Assembly: GCA_049889355.1 (NCBI GenBank)
Contig: JBMHDN010000005.1
Span: 1-56,490 of the forward strand
From: JBMHDN01 sp049889355
Lineage (GTDB): Bacteria; Pseudomonadota; Alphaproteobacteria; Puniceispirillales; Puniceispirillaceae
Reading direction: 5' to 3'
DNA length: 56,490 nucleotides
In this document: piece after piece, positions 24,038 to 32,116 of the stretch
How positions within the stretch are numbered: the first letter of the stretch is position 1
Layout of the letters: every line of letters begins with the position of its first letter
Translations under genes and position numbers: made by a program
Notes under the pieces: generated by a model
Seen by the model: the letters and a program-made list of their open reading frames with translations, nothing else
The model's database searches: none
What the model was told of the DNA's origin: nothing

Positions 24038-25099
24038 ATGACAAAAGACCAAACGATAGAACCGTCCAGCCACAGCGAAAATCTCTCCACTTTTATCAAT
24101 TTGGGTCGGCTAATTGATGATGGGATGATTATCTGTGCCTCTGATGGCAGTATCATCAGTGCGAACAAGCCTGCTTTTGATTTGTTTGAAGAGAGCCTCA
24201 CCGGCCAGAGACTGCAAGATGTGCTGCACTCGCACGAGGCCCAGCAGGCGGTCTCAGATCTCGGGGATGCGCTGCGACCAGCCACATTTAATTATCGGCA
24301 TAACAACAAGGTCCAGCGTGAATTTCAGGTGCGTATCGGTAAGATCAATGATGGTTATTTTGGGGTTATTTTGCAGGATTTGACTTTGCGCCGGAATCTG
24401 GAAAAGGTACGCCGCGATTTTGTGGCTAATGTCAGCCATGAGCTGCGGTCGCCGCTAACCAGCCTGGTCGGATTTGTCGAGACAATGCAGACGAATCCCG
24501 GTCTTGGCCCAGAGCAGGCAGGTAAATTTCTCTCTATCATGGATGAGGAAGCTAAGCGGATGAGCCGCCTAATCGATGATTTGCTGTCTTTATCGCAGGT
24601 TGAGGTTGAAGAGCATATCATCCCATCTGAAAAAGTCCCTGTCGTACAAATCTTGAATGCGGTGAATGATTCGCTGGTGGCGCGTGCTGCTTCGCGTGAT
24701 ATCAAAATCACTTTGGATGACAGGAGGCCGGCGCCTAATGACCGCCTCATCATGCTGGGCGAATCAGACGAAATCACCGAAGTGTTTCATAATCTGGTTG
24801 AAAATGCGGTGAAATATGCCTTTGAGAACAGCGAAATCATTGTGCGATTGTCTCAGGAAGATGATCGTCAGTTTCGCGTGGATGTGATCAATCATGGAGA
24901 GGGTATTGCTGCCAAACATCTGCCTCGCTTAACAGAGCGATTTTACCGTGTGGATAAAGCACGTTCGCGCCAGATGGGCGGCACAGGTCTGGGGCTTGCG
25001 ATTGTTAAGCATATTGTAAACCGTCATCGCGGCGTCATGCATATTCGCTCAGATTTGGGTGAGACCACCACATTTTCTGTCACTTTTCCTGCAATTTGA
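24038..25099 (+). CDS. phoR: Phosphate-regulon sensor histidine kinase PhoR-like
   Basis: From the ATG at 24038 the protein has 353 residues. An N-terminal PAS-like sensing domain (about 20-115) is followed by HisKA with the phosphorylated His134 in NVSHELRSP. The HATPase domain shows the N box NLVENAVKYAF, a D-x-G-like loop (N-H-G-E-G-I) and GGTGLGLAI. No transmembrane helix is visible, so unlike many PhoR proteins it appears cytosolic. An upstream in-frame start at 23954 would read through the tandem duplication and still gives no membrane segment. phoB lies 92 bases downstream. No pst or phoU genes are in the window; in many alphaproteobacteria they sit between phoR and phoB. Confidence 0.82.
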   Translation: MTKDQTIEPSSHSENLSTFINLGRLIDDGMIICASDGSIISANKPAFDLFEESLTGQRLQDVLHSHEAQQAVSDLGDALRPATFNYRHNNKVQREFQVRIGKINDGYFGVILQDLTLRRNLEKVRRDFVANVSHELRSPLTSLVGFVETMQTNPGLGPEQAGKFLSIMDEEAKRMSRLIDDLLSLSQVEVEEHIIPSEKVPVVQILNAVNDSLVARAASRDIKITLDDRRPAPNDRLIMLGESDEITEVFHNLVENAVKYAFENSEIIVRLSQEDDRQFRVDVINHGEGIAAKHLPRLTERFYRVDKARSRQMGGTGLGLAIVKHIVNRHRGVMHIRSDLGETTTFSVTFPAI

Positions 25100-25191
25100 T
25101 GCTGTGTATCAAAGAGCGTCAAAAAACTGTAATATATTTATTTTAAGTGAAGGATAGAAACACTGGTGAATGCTGGCTTTGAGGTGTTGAA

Positions 25192-25896
25192 GTGACCATA
25201 CGAATCCTGATTGCAGATGATGAACCTAATCAGCTTGAACTTTTGCGTTTTGGCCTTGAGCAATCAGGCTATGAGGTGATGGCTGCATCTGATGGTCAAG
25301 AAGCCATAAATCGGGTGCTTGAAGAGCTACCAGATCTGGTCATTCTGGATTGGATGATGCCGCATGTTTCAGGCATTGATGCCTGTCGCATGATTAGAGG
25401 CAACTCAAATACCAAAGCTATTCCGATCATTATGCTGAGCGCGCGTGGTGAAGAGGGCGATCGCACGCTTGGGCTGGATAGCGGGGCAGATGATTATATG
25501 ACCAAACCCTTCTCCCCGCGTGAGCTCAATGCCCGGGTGAAAGCTATTTTGCGGCGGGTGAATCCAGCCCGCCTTGATCAGGTCTTAGAATTTAATGGTC
25601 TGATGCTAAATAAGGGCACCATGCGGGTATCTAGAGATGGGATAGATGTGCCACTAGGCCCGAAGGAATTTAAAATCCTCGCGATCCTGATGGAACGTCC
25701 AGGTCAGGTCTATAGCCGCACACAATTGCTGGATATGGTGTGGGGGCATGGCGTTTATGTGGAAGAGCGGACGATTGATGTGCATCTCTCACGCTTGCGC
25801 AAAGCCTTGAGTAATACAGGTAAGAATAAATCAGCACCAAGCGAATTAGTCCGCACAGTGCGCGGTAGCGGCTATGCGCTGGCAACTGATTCTTGA
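25192..25896 (+). CDS. phoB: Phosphate-regulon response regulator PhoB (OmpR family)
   Basis: This 234-aa protein has a receiver domain with acidic pair Asp9-Asp10, phospho-acceptor Asp53 in VILDWMMP, and Lys105 in MTKPF. A winged-helix DNA-binding domain occupies about 135-232 and ends in the R-G-x-G-Y-A-L hairpin. It starts at GTG 25192 with GAGG at 25181-25184. It is expected to bind Pho boxes and control phosphate uptake genes once phosphorylated by PhoR. A 14-base perfect palindrome (TTCTTGATCAAGAA, 25890-25903) spans the stop codon. Confidence 0.9.
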   Translation: MTIRILIADDEPNQLELLRFGLEQSGYEVMAASDGQEAINRVLEELPDLVILDWMMPHVSGIDACRMIRGNSNTKAIPIIMLSARGEEGDRTLGLDSGADDYMTKPFSPRELNARVKAILRRVNPARLDQVLEFNGLMLNKGTMRVSRDGIDVPLGPKEFKILAILMERPGQVYSRTQLLDMVWGHGVYVEERTIDVHLSRLRKALSNTGKNKSAPSELVRTVRGSGYALATDS

Positions 25897-25973
25897 TCAA
25901 GAAGGTGCATGTAAGGGTGACAATTTGTACCTGTCATAATGCTTAGTCTGCCTTGAAAAGCCCACACTGATGG

Positions 25974-25998
25974 CTTATCACCGAAAGATAAGTGATTT
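25974..25998 (+). terminator. Possible weak terminator after phoB
   Basis: CTTATC (25974-25979) pairs perfectly with GATAAG (25987-25992) across a 7-base loop, followed by TGATTTTTA. The stem has only six, mostly A/T, pairs, so efficiency would be low. It could instead be an operator for the lactate dehydrogenase gene at 26020. Confidence 0.35.
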
Positions 25999-26019
25999 TT
26001 ACATCAGGCGGTTTGTAAC

Positions 26020-27171
26020 ATGACCATCACATCTATCGAAGATTTGCGTGTGCTTGCGCAAAAACGTGTGCCGAAAATGTTCTATGATTACGCGGATTCT
26101 GGGTCTTACAGCGAGGGGACCTATAACGCGAATGAAGCTGATTTTCAGAAAATTCAGTTCCGCCAGCGTGTCGCGGTGGATATGACAAACCGGACCACCA
26201 AGACCAAAATGGTAGGCCATGATGTGGTGATGCCAGCGGCTATTGCGCCCACAGGCCTGACCGGTATGCAGCATGCCGACGGCGAGATTTTAGCTGCTAA
26301 GGCAGCCGAAGCGTTCGGTATTCCCTTCACCTTATCGACTATGTCGATTTGTTCTATTGAAGATGTCGCAGAACATACCTCAGCACCTTTCTGGTTCCAG
26401 CTTTATTTCATGCGCGATCATGACTTCTCCAAGCGACTTTTGGACCGGGCCCGTGATGCAGGCTGTTCTGCGCTGATGTTGACACTAGACCTGCAAATTT
26501 TGGGCCAGCGTCATAAGGATATTAAAAATGGCCTCTCAACGCCGCCCAAATTAACGCTGAAGAATATCATTGATATGGCAAGCCGCCCGAAATGGTGCAT
26601 GGGTATGCTGGGTACCAAACGCCGCCAATTTGGCAATATTGTTGGTCATGTAAAAGGTGTCTCGGATATGTCATCGCTGGCCAGCTGGACAGCTGATCAG
26701 TTCGACCCACGCCTTGATTGGGATGATGTAAAGCGCATTCAAGATTGGTGGGGCGGTAAGATCATTTTAAAAGGCATTATGGATGAAGAAGATGCCGAAA
26801 TGGCGGTGAAGACAGGGGCAGATGCGCTGATTGTGTCTAACCATGGTGGCCGTCAGCTCGATGGTGCACCCAGCTCTATCAGCATGCTGCCAGAAATAGC
26901 AAAGGCTGTTGGTGAGGATATCGAAGTCTGGATGGATGGCGGCATTCGCCAAGGCCAAGATATTTTAAAGGCCTGGGCACTTGGTGCCAAAGGCACCTTA
27001 ATCGGCCGCTCTTTCCTCTATGGTTTGGGGGCTATGGGCGAGGAAGGTGTCGCCAAAGCCCTGTCTATCTTGCATAAAGAGCTGGATGTATCGATGGCAC
27101 TTTGTGGCCACCGTGATATCCAAAATGTGGACCGCGCTATCCTGCGCGAAAATACAATTCCCACAGTCTAG
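26020..27171 (+). CDS. lldD: FMN-dependent L-lactate dehydrogenase / alpha-hydroxy-acid oxidase
   Basis: This 383-aa protein is an FMN-binding TIM barrel. The catalytic base is His275 and the substrate Arg is Arg278, in SNHGGRQLD. The N-terminal YYAD-type segment (FYDYADSGS), the FMN-binding PTGLTGMQHADGE segment and GGIRQGQDILKA are typical. It oxidises L-lactate, or another 2-hydroxyacid such as glycolate, to the ketoacid and probably passes electrons to the quinone pool. Long-loop details that separate lactate dehydrogenase from glycolate or mandelate enzymes cannot be settled here. It stands alone, with its own upstream region of about 120 bases. Confidence 0.87.
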   Translation: MTITSIEDLRVLAQKRVPKMFYDYADSGSYSEGTYNANEADFQKIQFRQRVAVDMTNRTTKTKMVGHDVVMPAAIAPTGLTGMQHADGEILAAKAAEAFGIPFTLSTMSICSIEDVAEHTSAPFWFQLYFMRDHDFSKRLLDRARDAGCSALMLTLDLQILGQRHKDIKNGLSTPPKLTLKNIIDMASRPKWCMGMLGTKRRQFGNIVGHVKGVSDMSSLASWTADQFDPRLDWDDVKRIQDWWGGKIILKGIMDEEDAEMAVKTGADALIVSNHGGRQLDGAPSSISMLPEIAKAVGEDIEVWMDGGIRQGQDILKAWALGAKGTLIGRSFLYGLGAMGEEGVAKALSILHKELDVSMALCGHRDIQNVDRAILRENTIPTV

Positions 27172-27201
27172 CTGGCGGCAAACAGGTGATGGCGCCTTAT
27201 G

Positions 27202-27489
27202 TTATCGGCGCATCTCATAAATCTTGATGGATTTGATAAAAGGATTGCGGCTGGCAATGGCCTCTGCCTCAGCCCAGTCTGCTGCCTCAATAATCGTATA
27301 GCCAGTCAGCGAGTCCGGACCAAAGGGCATTTCTTCTGTGCCTGATTTATTGATTTCCTTGCCATGCGGGAAATGGGCCCCTTTATCAATCGTCTTGTCT
27401 GCAATCTCTGCAAACCAGTCATTCCAGGCTTGCATAATCTCTTCAGTCGGCATCTCAAAGCCGTGATGCAGCAGCATAAATTGTGCCAT
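27202..27489 (-). CDS. YciI-like (YCII-related) small protein
   Basis: This 95-aa protein with a ferredoxin-like fold pattern starts MAQFMLLHHG and ends with the family-type W-A-E-A-E-A-I-A-S-R-N-P-F segment. YCII-domain proteins are small dimeric alpha/beta proteins, some with a catalytic His-Asp pair; the biological role is usually unknown. AGGGGACC upstream supports the ATG at 27489. The gene is convergent with lldD, 30 bases apart. Confidence 0.8.
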   Translation of the reverse strand: MAQFMLLHHGFEMPTEEIMQAWNDWFAEIADKTIDKGAHFPHGKEINKSGTEEMPFGPDSLTGYTIIEAADWAEAEAIASRNPFIKSIKIYEMRR

Positions 27490-27655
27490 ATTTTGGTCCC
27501 CTTTTTTGATTAGCTGCCCTCTGAGACAGCACCGCTTTCCTAGCTTAATGCAAAAAAGACCATTTCACCATATAGCTGTTGGCCTACTTGATCTGGATTG
27601 TTTTTTCGCTCAGGCTTTTTTGGGGGAAAGCCTATGAAGTGGGAGAGCAGGGCAG

Positions 27656-28276
27656 ATGGCTGATAATAAATATTTCAAACGCGCCTATGGCAAAAAAACG
27701 CTGGATGAGACGATGGAACTCTATGATGATTGGGCAGCTGAATATGATCAGACCGTCCAGGAACATGGCTATCAGACACCGCGGCGCTGTGCTGAGGCCT
27801 TGATGCGCCATTATCCGGATAAAGCCATATCGATTCTTGATATCGGGTGCGGTACTGGCTTGTCTGGGCTAGCTTTGCATCAGCTTGGCTATCATAATAT
27901 CACCGGCAGTGATCTGAATGCCGCGATGCTGGCGCGGGCAGGCCGTCTTTCAGGTGTATATCAGGAGCTGATGCTGGCGAAACAGGATAACCCGTTTGAT
28001 TTTGAACAAGGCCGTTTTGAGGTGATCACCGCAATGGGTGTGATTGCCCGCAATCATGCACCACCTGAAACGATATTAGATGTGATGAACAAGCTCGCCC
28101 CTGGCGGCGTTTTTGTTTTCTCTTTGAATGATGATACGCTCAAAGAGGCAGCCTATCCCGATAGGGTTGACCAGCTGCTGGAACAGAACATCGCGCGTTG
28201 CATTGAAGATATTCATGGCCCGCATATGACCAAGCTGGAGATGGGATCGCGCGTGATTGTCTTGGAAAAACTATAG
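27656..28276 (+). CDS. Class I SAM-dependent methyltransferase
   Basis: This 206-aa protein has the SAM-binding motif I LDIGCGTGLSG (about 60-70), acidic motif II in ITGSDLNAAML (about 84-94) and a motif IV-like ITAMGVIA. A helical N-terminal ~50 residues includes YDDWAAEYD, seen in ubiquinone-type and METTL27-like methyltransferases. The acceptor is unknown. An AGGGCAG just before the ATG serves as ribosome binding site. It is a monocistronic gene ahead of tRNA-Thr. Confidence 0.8.
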   Translation: MADNKYFKRAYGKKTLDETMELYDDWAAEYDQTVQEHGYQTPRRCAEALMRHYPDKAISILDIGCGTGLSGLALHQLGYHNITGSDLNAAMLARAGRLSGVYQELMLAKQDNPFDFEQGRFEVITAMGVIARNHAPPETILDVMNKLAPGGVFVFSLNDDTLKEAAYPDRVDQLLEQNIARCIEDIHGPHMTKLEMGSRVIVLEKL

Positions 28277-28359
28277 CAGCATTTGGGCAAAAGCCACTTA
28301 GCTGAAAGTATGAATCCGGCCTATCATAGCAAGAGATGCGCCATGCATATTGTCGCTGA

Positions 28360-28433
28360 GCCGGATTAGTTAAATGGTATAACGGGCCATTCGTAATGGT
28401 TTATTGGGGGTTCGATTCCCTCATCCGGCACCA
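28360..28433 (+). tRNA. tRNA-Thr (anticodon CGT)
   Basis: A complete cloverleaf can be drawn. The acceptor stem is GCCGGAT/ATCCGGC with a 3' A-CCA encoded in the DNA. The D arm is GTTA/TAAC with a 7-base loop containing GG, the anticodon stem is GGCCA/TGGTT and the loop TTCGTAA has anticodon CGT (28392-28394). The T arm is GGGGG-TTCGATT-CCCTC. The anticodon loop equals that of bacterial tRNA-Thr(CGT). The D arm is unusually A/T-rich and minimal. Confidence 0.93.
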
Positions 28434-28495
28434 CTTCAATCCGTCATAGGACAGGGCGCGTACCAGTTAGGGAAGAATGACCTGTTGAGAATGCA

Positions 28496-28975
28496 ATGTC
28501 CTATTATCAATTTGCGTTTAACGCGCCGGTAGAGCGGCTTGCCATTGGTAATACGAACAAGGTTATTTACTACCATGTGATTATTTTGCCAGCATCTTGC
28601 GCCGTAGCGCTGCCGTTGGATACATATCCCAAGCTTCGGATTATTGGTGAGATCGCAGACTATCCCATCAGAGGGGCATGGAATCCGATAGCAGATGGCC
28701 GGAAATATTTTATCCTATCTTCTAAATTTCTGAAAATGGCGGAGCTGTCGCTTGGCGATCACGTTGATGTGAAATTCAATATTGATGATCAGGATTATGT
28801 GGAAGTGCCGGCCGAGCTGCAAAAACAGCTGGAAATAGATGCAGAATTTCGTGCATTTTGGGACAGGCTCTCAGCCGGTAAGAAGCGTTTTTATTCTTAT
28901 CAGATATCATCTGCCAAACAGCAATCCACGCGCGATAGGCGCTTGCAAGCAGTGCTAGCCGAGCTCAAGGGCTGA
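28496..28975 (+). CDS. YdeI/OmpD-associated-like protein with DUF1905 domain
   Basis: This 159-aa protein has an N-terminal beta-rich DUF1905-like domain (about 1-95, with the R-G-A-W-N-P segment and Y-F-I-L-S-S-K). It is followed by a short C-terminal helical YdeI-type tail (F-W-D-R-L-S-A-G-K-K-R-F-Y-S-Y and A-K-Q-Q-S-T-R-D-R-R). Such proteins are widespread with no firm biochemical role. A weak GAGA precedes the ATG at 28496. It lies directly after tRNA-Thr and ends about 40 bases before a shared terminator. Confidence 0.72.
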   Translation: MSYYQFAFNAPVERLAIGNTNKVIYYHVIILPASCAVALPLDTYPKLRIIGEIADYPIRGAWNPIADGRKYFILSSKFLKMAELSLGDHVDVKFNIDDQDYVEVPAELQKQLEIDAEFRAFWDRLSAGKKRFYSYQISSAKQQSTRDRRLQAVLAELKG

Positions 28976-29016
28976 TATGGCCCGTTAGAAGGGTGTATAA
29001 TGGCGTTTGTGTTAGG

Positions 29017-29053
29017 AAAAAAAAGAGCCGGTCAAAACCAGCTCTTCTTTTTT
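29017..29053. terminator. Bidirectional intrinsic terminator between ydeI-like gene and peroxiredoxin
   Basis: AAGAGC (29023-29028) pairs with GCTCTT (29041-29046). An inner GGT/ACC extension follows after one mismatch, around a CAAA loop. An A-run lies on the left and CTTTTTT on the right, so it works for both converging genes. Confidence 0.85.
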
Positions 29054-29075
29054 ACGATATAATTAATATAGCTAA

Positions 29076-29618
29076 TTAAGCAGCAGAGGCGCTTTTCAGA
29101 TAGCTCATGCATGTATCTGGTGAGGTTTCACCATAAGGGTCTGCATCTGCGCTCTGGTTGTTAATGCCTGGCTCTTGGAAGAAAGCTTCGATCACACCAT
29201 CATTGATGATGGCCATATAACGCCAGCTACGCTGGCCAAAGCCTTGTGCCGGCTTGTCAACGAGCATGCCCATGCCACGTGTAAACTCGCCTGAGCCATC
29301 TGGGATCAGCTTGATGTTCTTGATGCCCTGAGACTTGCCCCATGCATTCATCACAAAAGCGTCATTGACGCTGATGCAATAGATTTCATCAATATTGCTG
29401 GCGCAAATCGCGTCATAATTTTCTTCAAAACCCGGCAGCTGATAGGTTGAACAGGTTGGGGTGAAAGCACCTGGCAGGCTGAACAGAACAACGCGCTTAC
29501 CTTTGAAGTAATCGTCAGATGTCATGTCCTGCCAGCGGAAAGGGTTGTCGCCGCCAATGCTTTCGTCGCGCACGCGGGTTTTAAAGGTAATGTTTGGAAC
29601 ATTTACACCAGTTTGCAT
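29076..29618 (-). CDS. Peroxiredoxin, Prx5/hybrid type (AhpC/TSA-like)
   Basis: From the ATG at 29618 the protein has 180 residues; an upstream in-frame start is unsupported. The peroxidatic Cys56 lies in PGAFTPTCSTYQLPGF, the Prx5-type signature, and the W-x-x-M-T-S-D-D-Y-F-K-G-K-R segment precedes it. It reduces H2O2 and organic peroxides, probably with glutathione or glutaredoxin as reductant. Cys residues near 69 and 77, and near the C-terminus (D-T-C-M-S), could act as resolving residues. It ends at the shared terminator. Confidence 0.9.
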   Translation of the reverse strand: MQTGVNVPNITFKTRVRDESIGGDNPFRWQDMTSDDYFKGKRVVLFSLPGAFTPTCSTYQLPGFEENYDAICASNIDEIYCISVNDAFVMNAWGKSQGIKNIKLIPDGSGEFTRGMGMLVDKPAQGFGQRSWRYMAIINDGVIEAFFQEPGINNQSADADPYGETSPDTCMSYLKSASAA

Positions 29619-29756
29619 AGATTTATACTCGATTGGTTGTTGGAAGGAAAAATAGGTTATGCGCAGATATAGGCACATAGCTCACCCTGTCAAGGGTAAG
29701 GCTTGTGTCTTTTTATCTGCCCTCACGCTGTTCTTTGAAAACCGTATTTTTTTATC

Positions 29757-29969
29757 TTAATCGTGCAAATCTTCGCTTAAGATGGTGAGCTGCACGTGAT
29801 AGCAAACATCGCCATCTTCATCATCACGAAAGACAATGCCAAGTGTTTCACCCTGAAGCTGAAACTCAACAGAATCACCTGTTTCAGCACGGGCAGCCAG
29901 TGTAATGTCATGGTTACCAAAACGCTGACGTAAATAACGTTGAAGCTGGGCTGTTTCACTGCTGTTCAT
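29757..29969 (-). CDS. DUF3126 family small protein
   Basis: This 70-aa acidic protein matches the alphaproteobacterial DUF3126 pattern: L-Q-R-Y-L-R-Q-R-F-G-N near the start and the acidic D-D-E-D-G-D followed by Y-H-V-Q-L-T-I-L at the end. The function is unknown. GGAG lies upstream of the ATG. It is transcribed in the same direction as the peroxiredoxin, 138 bases before it. Confidence 0.75.
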   Translation of the reverse strand: MNSSETAQLQRYLRQRFGNHDITLAARAETGDSVEFQLQGETLGIVFRDDEDGDVCYHVQLTILSEDLHD

Positions 29970-29996
29970 GATGCGGTATCTCCGATTCAGAAGGTT

Positions 29997-30027
29997 ATCT
30001 CTGGACAGAATGTCATCTCTGGACAGA
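29997..30027. repeat. Direct repeat (18-base period) upstream of the DUF3126 gene
   Basis: ATCTCTGGACAGA occurs at 29997-30009 and again at 30015-30027. The copies lie immediately upstream of the minus-strand DUF3126 gene and may influence its leader. Confidence 0.85.
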
Positions 30028-30149
30028 GTAAAGTCGCTCGAGGCGAAGCTAACAAATGCGGCCTCTTGCTTCCAGTTTCTTTTTTAAAATCCAGTTTTTA
30101 TCATCACCATTTATACTGCGAATAGTGCTGATTGGTTTTTTTATAAGCG

Positions 30150-30428
30150 TCACCCATGGCGTGCCATTTGCCCACCATAAGCAGGCCAGGCAGGCCGCGT
30201 GGTGATATCACCTGTCTGGCATTGGCTGCAACGCATCACCTGGCCCAGTTCTGGTACGGGATAAAATGCGCCCAGCTTTTCGATCAAGGGCGCGGTAGGC
30301 ACTTCTGCATGATGGCTGCATCTGTTGCACCAGCAAAAAACAGCAAGCCCTTCTTGTGATAAATCGCTGAGTGTAACCGGGTTGGCTGGTTTGTCTGCCG
30401 ATAAGGCATGTGCTTTCAATTTCCCCAT
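30150..30428 (-). CDS. Small Cys-rich protein of unknown function
   Basis: This 92-aa protein contains C-W-C-N-R-C followed about 36 residues later by C-S-Q-C, spacing that suggests a zinc ribbon or another metal site. The C-terminus is basic (G-G-Q-M-A-R-H-G). I do not recognise the family. The ribosome binding site is weak, and 235 bases separate it from the next upstream gene. It is probably real because the Cys pattern is coherent and no other frame here looks protein-like. Confidence 0.55.
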   Translation of the reverse strand: MGKLKAHALSADKPANPVTLSDLSQEGLAVFCWCNRCSHHAEVPTAPLIEKLGAFYPVPELGQVMRCSQCQTGDITTRPAWPAYGGQMARHG

Positions 30429-30591
30429 TTTACAGCCAACTAACTTTATTTCAGATTAGATTTATCTTATGTTGTTCTTGTTTTGTTCTAATTTAGAAAA
30501 AACTTATAAATAAAGCAAGGCAGAAAACACGCATTGCATCTAAACAAAGCGATAAGGCGCAATGTCTTTGGATAATAAGGGTGAATAGGAT

Positions 30592-30609
30592 GGGGCAGGG
30601 GCAGGGGCA
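30592..30609. repeat. Three tandem copies of the hexamer GGGGCA
   Basis: A G-rich stretch with three perfect GGGGCA units followed by degenerate copies (to about 30619) lies in the 235-base gap between the Cys-rich protein gene and the DUF2794 gene. On the plus strand it could form a G-quadruplex-like structure. No gene is seen in this gap. Confidence 0.85.
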
Positions 30610-30663
30610 GGAGCGGGAACAGCTTAGACTGATGGATGTGGCCTAAATTTGTTTAACCTGCGC

Positions 30664-31014
30664 TTACTTTACGAGCCGGGGCATGCGATGCAGATAATCT
30701 AGCAATTCTGTGATTTTGCCTGTCTTAATCAGCGTGCGATGGCGATCATGCAAGAAAAATTGTGCTGCATCTTTCAGGCTGCGCGGTTTGCGTTTTTCAA
30801 TGACCAGCATCGGGCTTTCATAAGCATGTTTGAAAATAGAAAACATCGCGGCTTGCGGAGAGTGGTCAAGTGCATAATCACGCCAGTCACCCTCGGCCAC
30901 ACGTAAAGAATAGGCAGATAGCAAGCTGGATAATTCGGTGCGGCTGAAATAATAATCCCGGCTTTTTGACCTGGCGTTTTTGCGTTGTTCAAAGGATGTT
31001 TTCTCGTTTTTCAT
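30664..31014 (-). CDS. DUF2794 family protein
   Basis: This 116-aa protein matches the alphaproteobacterial DUF2794 pattern: F-S-R-T-E-L-x-x-L-L-x-x-Y, then E-G-D-W-R-D-Y-A-L-D and A-A-M-F-S-I-F-K, and a C-terminal basic/hydrophobic segment. The function is unknown; the family is a good marker of the class. GAGGA lies just before the ATG. Confidence 0.78.
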   Translation of the reverse strand: MKNEKTSFEQRKNARSKSRDYYFSRTELSSLLSAYSLRVAEGDWRDYALDHSPQAAMFSIFKHAYESPMLVIEKRKPRSLKDAAQFFLHDRHRTLIKTGKITELLDYLHRMPRLVK

Positions 31015-31428
31015 CTTCCTCGCCTGCAGGTGGCGTCTGTCATGTCTGTTAGAGTCTGCCTAACGATCCGTATCATTTGTCTGGTTGGATAGGCTGACCG
31101 TTTCTTTCATACAAGACCACTTTTACTATATTCAACATACATGCCGCTTTAGGTGCTGTTTATATGCTGGCGTGCATTATGTTACTGGTCAAGATGGCGC
31201 GATGAAAAACCCATTTCACCCATATGGCCTGCACAACAGAAAAAAGGGTTCAATGATGCCCCCTTTGATCCTATAAATCAGCTGAGAAAACCGCAATTGA
31301 ACAGTCAATTAAACAACCGGGCGAACTGTATGATGGACAGGTTGCTTGTCAGCCTTTAAAAAGGCTCATAATGACCGGACATATGCAGTCAGGCAAAGTC
31401 AGTTTGAAAAATCAGAGGCTAATGACCA
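31015..31428. other. 414-base intergenic region with no supported gene
   Basis: This lies between divergent genes (DUF2794 on minus, YfgM-like on plus) and should hold two promoters. I see no convincing coding frame or RNA gene; short open frames lack ribosome binding sites and protein-like composition. A perfect six-base hairpin (AGCCTT/AAGGCT around TAAA, 31351-31366) sits 62 bases before the yfgM-like start without a T run. Confidence 0.5.
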
Positions 31429-32061
31429 ATGAGTGATGTATTTGACGAAATTAATGAAGAGTTGAAGCGCGATCGTGCGCGCGCTCTGTGGGACAAATAT
31501 GGCCGTTATGTCATTCTGATTGTCGTGCTAATTGTGGCGGTTGTTGCAGGTCGTCAAGGCTGGATAAGCTGGCAAGAAAACCGGTCTCAATCCGCAGCCG
31601 AAGCTTTTTCAGCAGCGGCAACCGCAACTGACCCAGTAGCAGCACTGGCCAATCTGGATGTCCCGTCAGGTTATCGCCAGCAAGCTGATTTTGCACGTGC
31701 TGCTGCCTTATTGGGACAAGGCAATGGTCAGGAAGCAGCTGTTATTTATCGCCAGATTGCCAGCGATAGTCAGCAAGGTGAAATCTACGCAAATCTGGCG
31801 CTTTACTTGGCGGCCTCTGCTGAAATGGCCTCTGCTGATGCAGCCAAGGTAGCTGAATTGCAATCCCAGATCGCCGATTTGACTGATACAGCTGGCCCGC
31901 TTCAGGGCCTATCTCTGGAATTGAGTGCTGCGTTGCATATTATGGCAGGTGATAAGTCATCTGCCGTAGAGGTTCTGGACAGATTATTAACTTTGGATGA
32001 TATCACCGCCTCTTTGCGTCAGCGTGCAAATCTGTTGCGTATCGCACTCGGTCAATCATAA
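31429..32061 (+). CDS. YfgM-like tetratricopeptide membrane protein
   Basis: This 210-aa protein has a charged N-terminus (S-D-V-F-D-E-I-N-E-E-L), a single transmembrane helix at about 26-46, and an alanine-rich helical periplasmic part with TPR-like repeats. It matches the YfgM/TPR_21 family, whose E. coli member attaches to the SecYEG translocon and periplasmic chaperones. As in many bacteria it precedes bamB and der, here in the order yfgM-bamB-der, supporting the assignment. Confidence 0.85.
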   Translation: MSDVFDEINEELKRDRARALWDKYGRYVILIVVLIVAVVAGRQGWISWQENRSQSAAEAFSAAATATDPVAALANLDVPSGYRQQADFARAAALLGQGNGQEAAVIYRQIASDSQQGEIYANLALYLAASAEMASADAAKVAELQSQIADLTDTAGPLQGLSLELSAALHIMAGDKSSAVEVLDRLLTLDDITASLRQRANLLRIALGQS

Positions 32062-32116
32062 GAACAGGCCAAGGATTTAAGAGTTAAAGCCCAGCATAAT
32101 GAGACAGGATAACGCC

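Noticed and set aside
25931..25950. Possible Pho box upstream of the lactate dehydrogenase gene
   Set aside because: CTGTCAT is a perfect half-site, but the position 11 bases later (CTTAGTC) and that 11 bases before do not match, so no repeat pair exists.
27188..27214. Hairpin at the lldD / yciI-like junction as terminator
   Set aside because: GATGGCGCC can pair with GGCGCATC only with a bulge and no T run; it overlaps the 3' end of the YciI-like coding region.
28360..28500. tRNA-Thr as an integration site
   Set aside because: No integrase, no repeated 3' tRNA end and no composition change follow; flanking genes look like chromosome core.
31085..31359. Small open frames in the 31015-31428 gap
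   Set aside because: They overlap each other in different frames, lack ribosome binding sites, and their composition is not protein-like.
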